DNA of 64,000 bases from Streptomyces sp. DSM 110735 (GCF_016482685.1 NZ_JACYHF010000010.1:1-64000), one strand, 5' to 3'. Counted from the stretch's first letter, positions 46,158 to 54,815 are shown. Notes: a model not told the origin generated them from the letters alone. Made by a program: numbers and translations.

Positions 46158-47627
46158 CTACTGGTGAGCCGGGACCGGTTCGGACGGGAGTTCGGGGGAC
46201 TTGCCGGCGAGGCGGTCGCGCCAGACGGCGAGGACGCGCTCGTCGGTGGGCTTGGTGGCCAGCGAGACGACGACGTAGGCGACGAGGGAGGCGAGCAGAC
46301 CGTAGTAGACGGGCTCGTTGGCGAGGATGCCGTAGCCCGCCATGAGACCGATCACCGCGAGACCGCCGACGATCACGGAGGCGAGCGCGCCCTGCACGGT
46401 GCCGCGCTTCCACAGCAGACCGCCGAGGATCGGCACGAGGAGCCCGCCGACGAGGAGGTTGTACGCGACGGTCAGCGCCTCGACCACGTTGTTCAGGGCG
46501 ATGGCGGTGCCGATCACCGCGAGACCCATGATCAGGATGAAGACGCGGTTGCCCCTGACCTCGTCGTGCGGCTCGTCCGCGGAGGATTGCGGGCGGACCA
46601 GACCCCGCAGCCGGGACCAGATGTCGTTGTTCGCGACGGTCGCGCAGGCGATCAGCGCGCCGGAGGAGGTGGACATCACGGCGGCGAGGGCGGCGGCGAG
46701 CACCAAGCCCCGTACGCCGATGGGGAGTTCGTCCTTGACGATGGTCGCGAACGCGTCGTCCGGGTTGGCGAGCTTCGGGTAGAGGACCTTGGCGGCGGTG
46801 CCGATGACGGCGCCCGCGACGGCGTAGGCGAGACAGTAGGTGCCGGCCACCGTGCCGCCCCACTTGGCGGTGCGGTCGTCGCGGGCGGTGAACACGCGCT
46901 GCCAGATGTCCTGCCCGATCAGCATGCCGAAGGTGTAGATCAGCACGTAGGTGAAGATCGTCTCGCCGCCGATGCCCAGCGGGTCGAAGTACGTGGTGGG
47001 GAGCTTCGCCTTCATCTCGGCGAAGCCGCCCGCCTTGACCACGGCGATGGGCAGCAGCAGGAGCAGCACGCCGATGGTCTTGACCACGAACTGCACCATG
47101 TCGGTGAGCGTGATCGACCACATGCCGCCGAGGGTGGAGTACGCGACGACGATCGAGCCGCCGAGGACGATCGCGAGGGTGCGGTTCATGTCGAACAGCA
47201 CGTCGAAGATCGTGGCGTAGGCGATGGTCGAGGTCACCGCGAGCATGAGGGTGTACGCCCACATGACGACGCCGGAGATGACCCCGGCGCGACCGCCGTA
47301 GCGCAGGTCCAGCATCTCGGAGACGGTGTAGACCTTCAGGCGGGCGATACGGGCCGAGAAGAACACCGAGAGGGCGAGCAGCCCGAGACCGATGGTGAAG
47401 ACCATCCAGGCGCCGGAGAGACCGTAGCGGTAGCCGAGTCCGACGCCGCCGATGGTGGACGCGCCGCCGAGGACGATCGCGGCCATGGTGCCGGAGTACA
47501 TCGCGGGACCCAGGCGGCGGCCCGCCACCAGGAACTCGCTCTTCGACCTCGCCCGGCGCATCCCCCACCAGCCCATGGCCAGCATTCCGACGAGATAGAC
47601 GACGATCACTGTGTAGTCGACGGCCAT
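46158..47627 (-). CDS. Sodium:solute symporter (SSS family)
   Basis: This is a 489-residue protein with about 13 membrane helices. Family motifs seen are WWGMRRARSKSEFLVAGRRLGP, the GGASTIGGVGLGYRYGLSGAWMV region, DMVQFVVKTIGVLLL and AAALAAVMSTSSGALIA (sodium site). It probably imports the guanidino or amino compound metabolised by the next two genes. ATG 47627 follows GGAGGG. Upstream codons in frame exist but have no ribosome-binding site. It is divergent from a PucR-type regulator across 191 bases. Confidence 0.9.
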   Translation of the reverse strand: MAVDYTVIVVYLVGMLAMGWWGMRRARSKSEFLVAGRRLGPAMYSGTMAAIVLGGASTIGGVGLGYRYGLSGAWMVFTIGLGLLALSVFFSARIARLKVYTVSEMLDLRYGGRAGVISGVVMWAYTLMLAVTSTIAYATIFDVLFDMNRTLAIVLGGSIVVAYSTLGGMWSITLTDMVQFVVKTIGVLLLLLPIAVVKAGGFAEMKAKLPTTYFDPLGIGGETIFTYVLIYTFGMLIGQDIWQRVFTARDDRTAKWGGTVAGTYCLAYAVAGAVIGTAAKVLYPKLANPDDAFATIVKDELPIGVRGLVLAAALAAVMSTSSGALIACATVANNDIWSRLRGLVRPQSSADEPHDEVRGNRVFILIMGLAVIGTAIALNNVVEALTVAYNLLVGGLLVPILGGLLWKRGTVQGALASVIVGGLAVIGLMAGYGILANEPVYYGLLASLVAYVVVSLATKPTDERVLAVWRDRLAGKSPELPSEPVPAHQ

Positions 47628-47818
47628 GGGCGGGGCCCTCCTTCGCGCAGTCCGGTGGCGTGTCGTGCGGTGTCGTGGGGGTGCGACGGCAGCTTCTCGC
47701 GGGGACATCCGCCCGTACCCGTGGCTGCCGTTCCGCCTAGAGATTAGGTGGCCGGAAAGCGACTGCGAAGTGTACGTTTCATCCACTTGAACGGGGTGGG
47801 ACGGAGGAATCGCACATC

Positions 47819-49483
47819 ATGACGGAACCGATCGCCCCGGCTGTGCCGCCGACCCCGCCCGTACCGCTCGCCGCTCTGCTCGCGCGGGAGGACCTGGGGC
47901 TGCGGCAGATCGCGGGACCCGAGGACCCGGACACGGTGATCCACTGGGCGCACACCTCGGAGATGGCCGACCCGTACCCCTATCTCCTGGGCGGCGAGCT
48001 GCTGCTCACGGCGGGGGTGCACGTGCCGGAGGCGGCGGGCTCCGGGGCGTACTTCTACGACTACGTCTCCCGGATCGTCGCGGCGGGCGGCGCCGCACTC
48101 GGCTTCGGACTCGCCCCGGTGCACGACACGGTGCCGCGCGCGCTGGTCGCCGCCTGCGAGGCGCACGGGCTGCCCCTCCTTGATGTGCCTCCGCGCACGA
48201 CGTTCTCCGGTGTCGCCCGTGCCGTCTGGCAACTGATGGCCCAGGCGCGCCTCGCCGAACTCCGCCGTGTCACCGAGGCACAGCAGAGCCTGACCGCCGC
48301 CGCCTCCCGCCCCGACCCGGTCCCCTCCGTCCTCCGCCAGCTCGCCCAGCGCCTCGCGGGCCACGCGGTCCTCTACGGTCCCGACGGCACACTGATCGCC
48401 TCCGCGGGCCGCACCCCCACGACCCCGGACACCCGGGAGGCACTGGCCCGGCTGGCGTCGGTGGTACGGCCACTGCGGACGCCGTCCGCAGGAGCCGGGG
48501 AGGGCGATGCGGCGGGCGGCACGGCTCGGGAGGACGGCACCGCGGCGGGACCCCCGGGCACCGACATCGACGCCCCCCTCAAGCCCGAGCCCGCGCCGGA
48601 AGCCGACGCCGCCCTTCGACCCGGGACGGACCCCGAACCCCGCCCCGGCAGCACCCCCCGCCCCACCCCCACCTCCGCGACCGACACCCACCACGGCACC
48701 CACCTCGCCGCCTACGCCCTCGGTACCGCGGGCGGGTTCGTGCTCGGGGTCGCCGCCGGGCAGCGGACCGCCGGGGACCACACCATCGCGTCCGTCGCCG
48801 CCGTGCTGCTGTCGCTGCTGACCGGGGAGCATCAGAGCGGGGCGGGCGCGGACCGGTCCTCGGCGCTGGTGCGGTTGCTGCTGGGGGCGTCCGCCGAGGA
48901 GGTCGTGCCGTTGCTGCGCCCGGGGCGGGAGGAGCCATGGGTCGTCGTGCACGCACGGCCCGAGGGAAGGACGCCGGACGCCGTAACCGCCGCCGCGCTG
49001 GGGGCGGCGCTGGGCTCGCCGCTGACCGACCTCGCGCGGGACGTCGTACGGGTGCTGGTGCCCGGCGGGCGCGAGCCGGAGCCGCAGCCCGGGTGGACGC
49101 TCGGGGTGAGCGCGCCCGCCCAGCCCGCGGACTGGTCCGCCGCCGACGCGCAGGCGGCGCGCGCGCTGGCCCGCGCCCGCGCGACCCGCACCGCGCTGGT
49201 ACGGCACGGCGCCCGCCCGGGGCTCGCGGACCTGGTGCCCCCGGCGGACGCCGAGGCGCACGCCCGCGCCCTGCTCGCCCCGCTCGCCGCCGGACCCGCG
49301 CTCGCCGAGACCCTGCGCGCCTGGCTTTCGCTGCACGGGAGTTGGGACCGTACGGCGGTCGCGCTCGGCGTCCACCGCAACACCGTGCGCCAGCGGATCG
49401 CCCGCTGCGCGACGCTGCTCGGCGCCGATCTGGACGATCCGGACGTACGGATGGAGCTGTGGTTCGCGCTGCGCCGGGGCTGA
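47819..49483 (+). CDS. PucR-family transcriptional regulator
   Basis: This is a 554-residue regulator. The N-terminal PucR domain (about 15-140: LAALLAREDLGLRQIAG, YLLGGELLLTAGV) is the putative effector domain. The middle carries a long Pro/Gly/Ala linker (about 220-290) that is unusually repetitive. The C-terminal CdaR/PucR helix-turn-helix reads LRAWLSLHGSWDRTAVALGVHRNTVRQRIARC (about 505-536). Such regulators often activate purine, amine or amino-acid catabolic genes. It is divergent from the symporter operon and is its likely regulator. An inverted pair AAGTG/CACTT (47768-47788, centre 47778) in the spacer is a weak operator candidate. GGAGGA precedes ATG 47819 by about 11 bases. Confidence 0.88.
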   Translation: MTEPIAPAVPPTPPVPLAALLAREDLGLRQIAGPEDPDTVIHWAHTSEMADPYPYLLGGELLLTAGVHVPEAAGSGAYFYDYVSRIVAAGGAALGFGLAPVHDTVPRALVAACEAHGLPLLDVPPRTTFSGVARAVWQLMAQARLAELRRVTEAQQSLTAAASRPDPVPSVLRQLAQRLAGHAVLYGPDGTLIASAGRTPTTPDTREALARLASVVRPLRTPSAGAGEGDAAGGTAREDGTAAGPPGTDIDAPLKPEPAPEADAALRPGTDPEPRPGSTPRPTPTSATDTHHGTHLAAYALGTAGGFVLGVAAGQRTAGDHTIASVAAVLLSLLTGEHQSGAGADRSSALVRLLLGASAEEVVPLLRPGREEPWVVVHARPEGRTPDAVTAAALGAALGSPLTDLARDVVRVLVPGGREPEPQPGWTLGVSAPAQPADWSAADAQAARALARARATRTALVRHGARPGLADLVPPADAEAHARALLAPLAAGPALAETLRAWLSLHGSWDRTAVALGVHRNTVRQRIARCATLLGADLDDPDVRMELWFALRRG

Positions 49484-49542
49484 GACCCGCGGCGGCGCGA
49501 TGCCGGAGACGGCACCCGGCCCGCTGCCCCACAATGGGGGGC

Positions 49543-50328
49543 ATGCCGATACCCGGGACACCCAGCCGCGCCGAGCTGGTCGAGCATCTGGTGAGAACAC
49601 GTATCGCGGGCGAGGTCGCCACCCCCCGCGAGAACAACCTCTCCCACTACCGCAGGCTCGCCAACGGAGACCGTCACTTCTGGCTCGGTCTGGAGCTGGG
49701 CGAGCGCTGGTCCGACGAGCAGGACGTGCTCGCGGTGATGGCCGAACGCGTCGGCGTGAACGACGATCCCGGTCACCGGTACGGCCAGGACACCATCGAC
49801 CCCGAGCTGACCGTGGACGCGCTGGACCGCATGGCGGCACGGCTGCGCAAGGCGGCCGAGGGCGAGCAGCGGGTGCTGTTCGCGACCGGTCACCCGGGCG
49901 GGCTGCTCGACGTGCACCGCGCCACTGCCGCCGCGCTGCGCGCCGCGGGCTGCGAGATCACCGTCATCCCCGACGGGCTGACGACGGAGGAGGGGTACGT
50001 CATGCAGTTCGCGGACGTGGCCGTCCTGGAGCACGGCGCGACCCTCTGGCACACCCACTCGGGCGAGCCGATGCGCGCCATTCTCACCGGACTTGAGCGC
50101 GCCGGGCGCCCGCTGCCCGATCTCGTGGTCGCCGATCACGGCTGGGCGGGATACGCCGCGCAGCACGGCGTGGACGCGGTGGGCTACGCCGACTGCAACG
50201 ACCCGGCGCTCTTCCTCGCCGAGTCCGAGGGCACCCTCCAGGTCGCGGTGCCGCTCGACGACCATGTGGTGAGCCCTCGCTTCTACGACCCGATGACCGC
50301 CTATCTCCTGGCGGAAGCGGGGCTGTAA
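49543..50328 (+). CDS. Conserved actinobacterial phosphatase-like protein
   Basis: This is a 261-residue cytoplasmic protein. Conserved-looking blocks are ENNLSHYRRLANGDRHFWLGLELGERW, GVNDDPGHRYGQDTIDPE, VLFATGHPGGLLDVH, EHGATLWHTHSGEPMR, LVVADHGWAGYAA and CNDPALFLAESEGTLQVAVPLDDHV. The many His/Asp residues suggest a metal-dependent hydrolase; relatives are commonly labelled 'phosphatase', but no characterised reaction is known to me. ATG 49543 is chosen over ATG 49534, which overlaps the GGGGGG ribosome-binding stretch. It follows the pucR-type gene by 59 bases and may be cotranscribed with it. Confidence 0.65.
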   Translation: MPIPGTPSRAELVEHLVRTRIAGEVATPRENNLSHYRRLANGDRHFWLGLELGERWSDEQDVLAVMAERVGVNDDPGHRYGQDTIDPELTVDALDRMAARLRKAAEGEQRVLFATGHPGGLLDVHRATAAALRAAGCEITVIPDGLTTEEGYVMQFADVAVLEHGATLWHTHSGEPMRAILTGLERAGRPLPDLVVADHGWAGYAAQHGVDAVGYADCNDPALFLAESEGTLQVAVPLDDHVVSPRFYDPMTAYLLAEAGL

Positions 50329-50334
50329 CGCGCC

Positions 50335-50376
50335 GAGCGCGATGCACGGCCCCGTCCAGGGCCGCACATCGCGCTC
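50335..50376. terminator. Bidirectional hairpin between convergent genes
   Basis: GAGCGCGATG (50335-50344) pairs with CATCGCGCTC (50367-50376), and CGGCCC (50347-50352) with GGGCCG (50359-50364). It sits seven bases after one stop and 17 bases from the other. Confidence 0.75.
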
Positions 50377-50393
50377 AGATCGCGGTGAATGAG

Positions 50394-50804
50394 TCAGCGT
50401 CCGTGGCCGCCGCCACCGTGGCCGCCACCATGACCGCCGCCGTGGCCGCCACCATGACCGCCACCGTGGCCGTAGCCGCCGTGGCCGTAGTCGCCATGGC
50501 CGTAGCCGCCGTGACCGTAGCCGTTGTGGCCATGGCCGTAGCCCCAGTCACCCCAGCCCCAGTCGTTGTCGTTCCACCAGTTGTTGTGGTGGTACCGACC
50601 GTTGTTGCCCCAGTTGTTGTCGTTCCAGCCGTTGTTCCAGCCGTTGTGGTTCCTGCCGCCCCAGTCGTTGCCGTAGGAGCTGCGGTCGTTGTTGTGGGAC
50701 GGGGCTGCAGAGGCGGTGCCCGCGGTGCCTATCGCGGCTCCTCCGGCCAGCAGCAGGCCGGTGGCGGACATCGCGACGAGGCGCCTCGTGCGCTGTGATC
50801 GCAT
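50394..50804 (-). CDS. Secreted His/Gly/Asn-rich low-complexity protein
   Basis: This is a 136-residue exported protein with a clean signal peptide (MRSQRTRRLVAMSATGLLLAGGAAIG..., cut near ASA). The mature part has an Asn/Trp-rich stretch (GWNNGWNDNNWGNNGRYHHN, WWNDNDWGWGDWG), then tandem GYGHGG and GHGGG units to the end, with more than 20 His residues. Composition suggests metal binding (Ni, Cu or Zn) or a flexible surface coat; no family is recognised. ATG 50804 is preferred to an in-frame ATG seven codons upstream because GGAAGG is correctly placed. It is flanked by a bidirectional terminator. Confidence 0.78.
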   Translation of the reverse strand: MRSQRTRRLVAMSATGLLLAGGAAIGTAGTASAAPSHNNDRSSYGNDWGGRNHNGWNNGWNDNNWGNNGRYHHNNWWNDNDWGWGDWGYGHGHNGYGHGGYGHGDYGHGGYGHGGGHGGGHGGGHGGGHGGGGHGR

Positions 50805-51152
50805 GGGAATACCTTCCATCTCCATCGTCTCTCGCGTGTCCCCAGGCTGGGGGCGAGGTGGATGGCCGTCGCCGCGAAGAGGAAGATGCGGCGCGGTCTT
50901 CAGATGTCACCGCAATGTCTGAGCGGCACGATGTGGAGCCGCCGACGCCTGTCAGTCATCCGTACGCTGTGCGTCACCGGGTGCTGCGGCTGAGATCCGG
51001 GCGTCCGGAAGCTCGTCGGCCGGGCAAACCGTGCGTTGCGGCTTTCACTGATAGAGCCTAGTACCCCATGCGCCACTCGTCACTTCGAGCAACCATGTAT
51101 CTGACGGCAGTGTCAAGTCCCCTTCGCCACACGGTTGTTGACGGTGCCATTT
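50805..51152. other. Gene-free spacer upstream of the His-rich gene and downstream of tesB
   Basis: The 348 bases contain no frame with coding character, no tRNA and no clear hairpin. The part next to 50804 must hold the promoter of the His-rich gene. The part near 51040-51150 is lower in GC than its surroundings. Nothing else is visible. Confidence 0.4.
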
Positions 51153-52019
51153 TCAGCGCGGGACGCGGACGACGCCCTCCTGGACGACCGAGATGGCGAG
51201 CTGCCCCTCCCGGGTGAAGATGCGCGCCTGACCGAGACCCCGGCCGCCGTGGGCGGACGGTGACTCCTGGTCGTACAGCAGCCACTCGTCGGCACGGAAG
51301 GGGCGGTGGAACCACATCGCGTGGTCCAGCGAGGCGCCGACCACGTCGCCGACGGCCCACCCTCCGCGCCCGTGCGCGAGCAGCACGGAGTCGAGCAGGG
51401 TCATGTCGGAGACGTAGGTGGCGAGGACGACGTGGAGCAGGGGGTCGTCGTCCAGCTTGCCGTTGGTGCGGAACCAGACCTGGCTGTGCGGTTCGCGCGG
51501 GGTGCCGAACTCGCCGTACGGCGGCTCGTCCACGTAGCGCAGGTCGATCGCCTCGCGGGCTTCCAGGAAGCGCTCGACGACCTCGGGGTCGAGGTGGTCG
51601 TAGCCGCGCAGCCGCTCCGGGGAGGTGGGCAGCGTGGCCGGGTCGGGCGCCAGCGGCATGGCGGACTGGTGGTCGAGACCGTCCTCGAACGTCTGGAAGG
51701 ACGCGGAGAGATGGAAGATCGGCTTGCCGTGCTGGACGGCGACGACGCGGCGGGTGGTGAAGGAGCGGCCGTCGCGGATGCGGTCGACGCTGTAGACGAT
51801 CGGCGCTCCGGGGTCGCCCATGCGCAGGAAGTAGGCGTGCAGGGAGTGCGCGTGGCGGTCGGCGGGGACGGTGCGGCCCGCGGCGACGAGCGCCTGGGCC
51901 GCGACCTGTCCGCCGAAGACACGGGGGACGACGGCGGAGCGGGACCGCCCGCGGAAGATGTCCTCCTCGATCCGTTCGAGGTCGAGCAGATCGAGGAGGT
52001 CCTGAAGTGCCTGGCTCAT
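51153..52019 (-). CDS. tesB: Acyl-CoA thioesterase II
   Basis: This is a 288-residue double-hotdog enzyme that hydrolyses acyl-CoA to free acid and CoA. Typical motifs: DLLDLERIEEDIFRGRS, RVFGGQVAAQALVAAGRTV, HSLHAYFLRMGDPGAPIVYSVDRIRDGRSF, the second-hotdog catalytic region GASLDHAMWFHRPFRADEWLLYDQESPSA, and GQARIFTREGQLAISVVQEG. Length equals E. coli TesB. ATG 52019 opens the conserved N-terminus. It lies 36 bases after the acyl-CoA dehydrogenase gene and is likely cotranscribed. Confidence 0.93.
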   Translation of the reverse strand: MSQALQDLLDLLDLERIEEDIFRGRSRSAVVPRVFGGQVAAQALVAAGRTVPADRHAHSLHAYFLRMGDPGAPIVYSVDRIRDGRSFTTRRVVAVQHGKPIFHLSASFQTFEDGLDHQSAMPLAPDPATLPTSPERLRGYDHLDPEVVERFLEAREAIDLRYVDEPPYGEFGTPREPHSQVWFRTNGKLDDDPLLHVVLATYVSDMTLLDSVLLAHGRGGWAVGDVVGASLDHAMWFHRPFRADEWLLYDQESPSAHGGRGLGQARIFTREGQLAISVVQEGVVRVPR

Positions 52020-52055
52020 GACGTGTAGTGGTATCGGCCAGTCATTTCGGGGGGC

Positions 52056-53213
52056 TTACAGGCCCATGTCCTTGGCGATGATCGTCTTCATGATCTCGCT
52101 GGTGCCGCCGTAGATGCGGTTGACGCGGTTGTCCGCGTACAGGCGGGCGATCGGGTACTCGTTCATGTAGCCGTAGCCGCCGTGCAACTGGAGGCAGCGG
52201 TCGATCACGCGGTGGGCGACCTCGGTGCAGAAGAGCTTCGCGGAGGCGGCCTCGGCGGGGGTCAGCTCACCGGCGTCCAGCGCCTCGGTGGCGCGGTCGG
52301 CGACCGCCTCGGCGGCGTCCACCTCGGCCTGGCAGGCGGCCAGCTCGAACTTGGTGTTCTGGAAGTGCGCGACCGGCTTGCCGAAGACCGTGCGGTCCTG
52401 GACGTACTGCTTGGCGAAGCGGACGGCTGCCTTGGCCTGGGCGTAGGCGCCGAAGGCGATGCCCCAGCGCTCGGAGGCGAGGTTGTGGCCGAGGTAAGAG
52501 AAGCCCTTGTTCTCCTCGCCGAGCAGGTCCTCGACGGGGACCTTGACGTCCACGAAGGCGAGTTCGGCGGTGTCGGAGGTCTTCAGACCGAGCTTGTCGA
52601 GCTTGCGACCGACCGAGTAGCCCTCGGACTTGGTGTCCACGGCGAAGAGGGAGATGCCGAAGCGGCGGTCGTCCTCCTTCGGGGCGGAGGTGCGGGCGCA
52701 GACGATCACCTTGTCGGCGTGGACGCCGCCGGTGATGAAGGTCTTGGCGCCGTTGAGGACGTAGTGCGTGCCGTCCTCGGAGAGCTTGGCGGTGGTCTTC
52801 ATGCCCGCGAGGTCGGAACCGGTGCCGGGCTCCGTCATCGCGATGGCCCACATCTCCTCGCCGGTGACGAACTTCGGCAGGAACCGCTTCTTCTGCTCGT
52901 CCGTGGCCAGCATCTTGATGTACGGCAGGGCGAGCAGCACGTGCACGCCGGAGCCGCCGAACTGGACGCCCGCGCGGGCGGTCTCCTCGTAGAGGACCGC
53001 CTCGAACTTGTGGCTGTCCATGCCCGCGCCGCCGAACTCCTCGGGCACGTTGATCCCGAAGATGCCCAGCTCGCCAAGCTTGTAGTAGAAGTCGCGGGGA
53101 GCCTGGCCGGCGGCGAACCACTCGTCGTAGACGGGCACGACCTCGGCCTCGATGAAGTCCCGAAGGGTCTCCCGGAACGCCTCGTGATCCTCGTTGAAAA
53201 CCGTACGGCGCAC
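52056..53213 (-). CDS. Acyl-CoA dehydrogenase
   Basis: This is a 385-residue flavoenzyme that introduces the alpha,beta double bond in acyl-CoA. Seen are AIAMTEPGTGSDLAGMKTTA and YVLNGAKTFITGG (FAD site), FENT-like substrate-loop residues (FGKPVAHFQNTKFELA), and LQLHGGYGYMNEYPIARLYAD. In the C-terminal motif YGGTSEIMK a Gly stands where medium- and short-chain enzymes have the catalytic Glu (YEGTSE), so the base must lie elsewhere, as in isovaleryl- and long-chain-type enzymes. GTG 53213 follows GGAGG. It forms an operon with tesB. Confidence 0.9.
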   Translation of the reverse strand: MRRTVFNEDHEAFRETLRDFIEAEVVPVYDEWFAAGQAPRDFYYKLGELGIFGINVPEEFGGAGMDSHKFEAVLYEETARAGVQFGGSGVHVLLALPYIKMLATDEQKKRFLPKFVTGEEMWAIAMTEPGTGSDLAGMKTTAKLSEDGTHYVLNGAKTFITGGVHADKVIVCARTSAPKEDDRRFGISLFAVDTKSEGYSVGRKLDKLGLKTSDTAELAFVDVKVPVEDLLGEENKGFSYLGHNLASERWGIAFGAYAQAKAAVRFAKQYVQDRTVFGKPVAHFQNTKFELAACQAEVDAAEAVADRATEALDAGELTPAEAASAKLFCTEVAHRVIDRCLQLHGGYGYMNEYPIARLYADNRVNRIYGGTSEIMKTIIAKDMGL

Positions 53214-53344
53214 GCCGCCACCTCCACGTACCTCGGCATGACATCGGGCATGTCTAAGCGCTTGCTCAACCGAAGGTACCGGCGAGTACGGTCACCGTCC
53301 AGGGTGAGCTTCCCCACCTGCCCGCGTACGCGGTGTCAGCGGTG

Positions 53345-53899
53345 TCAGTCACCGGCCTTGCCGTACCGGCGGAAGTCGGCGGTGTCGATGAGCCAGGAAC
53401 CGAAGGGGACGGCGTCGCCGAAGATGTACGCGTCCTTGCGGGCGTAGCGGCCCTTGCAGGGGTCGGAGTGGACCTCGATGGTGCCGGTGCGGGGGTCGAC
53501 GATCAGGTAGTGGGCGATGCCCATGGCGGCGAAGGCGGCCGGCCTCCCGTCCGCCGCGACGGCGACTTCGGCGGACGCCGGAACCTGCGAGGCGTCCACC
53601 GCCGGGCCGTCCTCGTCGAGCGCGGCCCGCGGGACGACCGCCAGGTCCGGGTGGAGCATCCGGCCCAGCGTCGGGTGCTCGATGTGCGGGGACGCACAGA
53701 TGTGGTCCGGGTGGGTGGCGCGGAGTTGCCGGTCCACCTGCTCGCGCAGCCTGCGGACGATCCCCGCGTGGCGCTTCGGGCAGCGCCGCAAGGCAAGCGA
53801 GGGCCCCGCCGCCCCGATCTCGACCTGCCACGCCCCTTCGAGCCCGGAGGCGAAGGCATCCAGCTCCTCGACGAGGGCACGCATCCTGACGTAGTCCAC
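53345..53899 (-). CDS. Uma2-type (DUF820) nuclease-fold protein, reduced
   Basis: This is a 184-residue protein with the Uma2 layout common in actinobacteria: RALVEELDAFASGLEG, the acidic motif HPDLAVVPRAAL, then EVAVA and GIAHYLIVDPRTGTIEV. In typical members the Glu is followed by SPSTxxxDxxxKxxxYxxxG. Here that segment is shortened to ADGRPAAFAAMG and the catalytic Lys is missing, so nuclease activity is doubtful. The start is uncertain: GTG 53899 or ATG 53884, neither with a good ribosome-binding site. The neighbours give no role. Confidence 0.65.
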   Translation of the reverse strand: MDYVRMRALVEELDAFASGLEGAWQVEIGAAGPSLALRRCPKRHAGIVRRLREQVDRQLRATHPDHICASPHIEHPTLGRMLHPDLAVVPRAALDEDGPAVDASQVPASAEVAVAADGRPAAFAAMGIAHYLIVDPRTGTIEVHSDPCKGRYARKDAYIFGDAVPFGSWLIDTADFRRYGKAGD

Positions 53900-53941
53900 G
53901 GCACCGCAGCGTACCGCCGGAGCCCCAGCCCCTCCCGCCCA

Positions 53942-54190
53942 CGAACGCCCCCACGCCAACCGGCACGACAACACCGCCACAACCCCGACCGGAAAGCATG
54001 CCCATTCAGAATCCGGCGAGCCCACACATCCCGCCCGCCCCACCACCACAACCCACCGGCGAAGCCCCAGCCGATCACGGACGCGAACGCCCCCACGCCA
54101 TCCGGCACGACAACGCCGCCACAGCCCCGGCCGGGAAGCGTGCCCGCTCAGAATCCGGCGAGCCCACACATCTCACCCGCCCCACCGGCG
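53942..54190. repeat. Two degenerate direct-repeat copies of the tetR 3' end
   Basis: A stretch beginning CGAACGCCCCCACGCC occurs at 53942 and again at 54084, 142 bases apart, and both continue in parallel for over 100 bases (for example CAGAATCCGGCGAGCC in both). A third, diverged match is the last part of the adjacent tetR gene (from 54211: GCGAACGCCCCCCGCGCC... GGCCGG ... GTGCCCGCTCGG). The spacer thus seems to be built from decayed duplicates of the 3' end of tetR. This gene-free stretch (53900-54196) holds nothing else. Confidence 0.72.
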
Positions 54191-54196
54191 GAGCCG

Positions 54197-54802
54197 TCAC
54201 GCGCCCGCCGACGCGAACGCCCCCCGCGCCATCCGGTGCAGCAGCGCTGCCGTGGTGCCCCGGCCGGGGAGGGTGCCCGCTCGGCCGAGGTGGGGGGTGG
54301 AGTTGAGGAGGCCGAAGACGGAGTGGACGGCGGAGCGGGCGGTGGGTTCGGTGAGGAGTGGGTGGACCTCGCGGACGACCTCCACCCAGAGTTCGACGTA
54401 CTGGCGCTGGAGCTGGCGGACGAGCTTGCGGTCGCTCTCGCGCAGGCGGTCCAGTTCGCGGTCGTGGAGGGTGATCAGCGGGCGGTCGTCGAGGGCGAAG
54501 TCGATGTGCCCCTCGATGAGGGAGTCGAGGACGGCGGAGGCGTCCGCGTGGCCGTCCGCCTCCGAGAGACGGCGCCGGGCGCCCGTCAGCAACTGACCGC
54601 TGATGCCGACGAGCAGCTCGGCGAGCATCGCGTCCTTGCCGGGGAAGTGCCGGTAGAGCCCGGGACCGCTGATGCCGACCGCCGCTCCTATCTCGTCCAC
54701 GCCGACACCGTGGAAGCCGCGCTCGGCGAACAGGCGCGCGGCCTCCCTGAGGATCTGCTGGCGCCGGGTCGGGGCGTCGGTTCTGCTGGCCATGCGGTTC
54801 AT
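54197..54802 (-). CDS. TetR-family regulator of the branched-chain acyl-CoA operon
   Basis: This is a 201-residue repressor. The N-terminal helix-turn-helix is ILREAARLFAERGFHGVGVDEIGAAVGISGPGLYRHFPGKDAML (about 17-60). The C-terminal helical ligand domain has SLIEGHIDFALDDRPLITLHDRELDRL and similar. It is divergent from the carboxylase operon, with two operator-like palindromes between, and is the likely ligand-responsive repressor (an acyl-CoA effector is inferred from the operon). The start may be ATG 54802 or ATG 54793; neither has a clear ribosome-binding site, which could reflect a leaderless or weakly translated message. Its 3' end is duplicated twice in the adjoining spacer. Confidence 0.88.
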   Translation of the reverse strand: MNRMASRTDAPTRRQQILREAARLFAERGFHGVGVDEIGAAVGISGPGLYRHFPGKDAMLAELLVGISGQLLTGARRRLSEADGHADASAVLDSLIEGHIDFALDDRPLITLHDRELDRLRESDRKLVRQLQRQYVELWVEVVREVHPLLTEPTARSAVHSVFGLLNSTPHLGRAGTLPGRGTTAALLHRMARGAFASAGA

Positions 54803-54815
54803 TCTAGACAGCGAG

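Noticed and set aside
50394..50560. Short regular repeats resembling a CRISPR array
   Set aside because: The repeats are in-frame GYGHGG/GHGGG codons of a secreted protein, with no unique spacers of constant length and no cas genes. The same reasoning applies to the chaplin repeats at 1-470.
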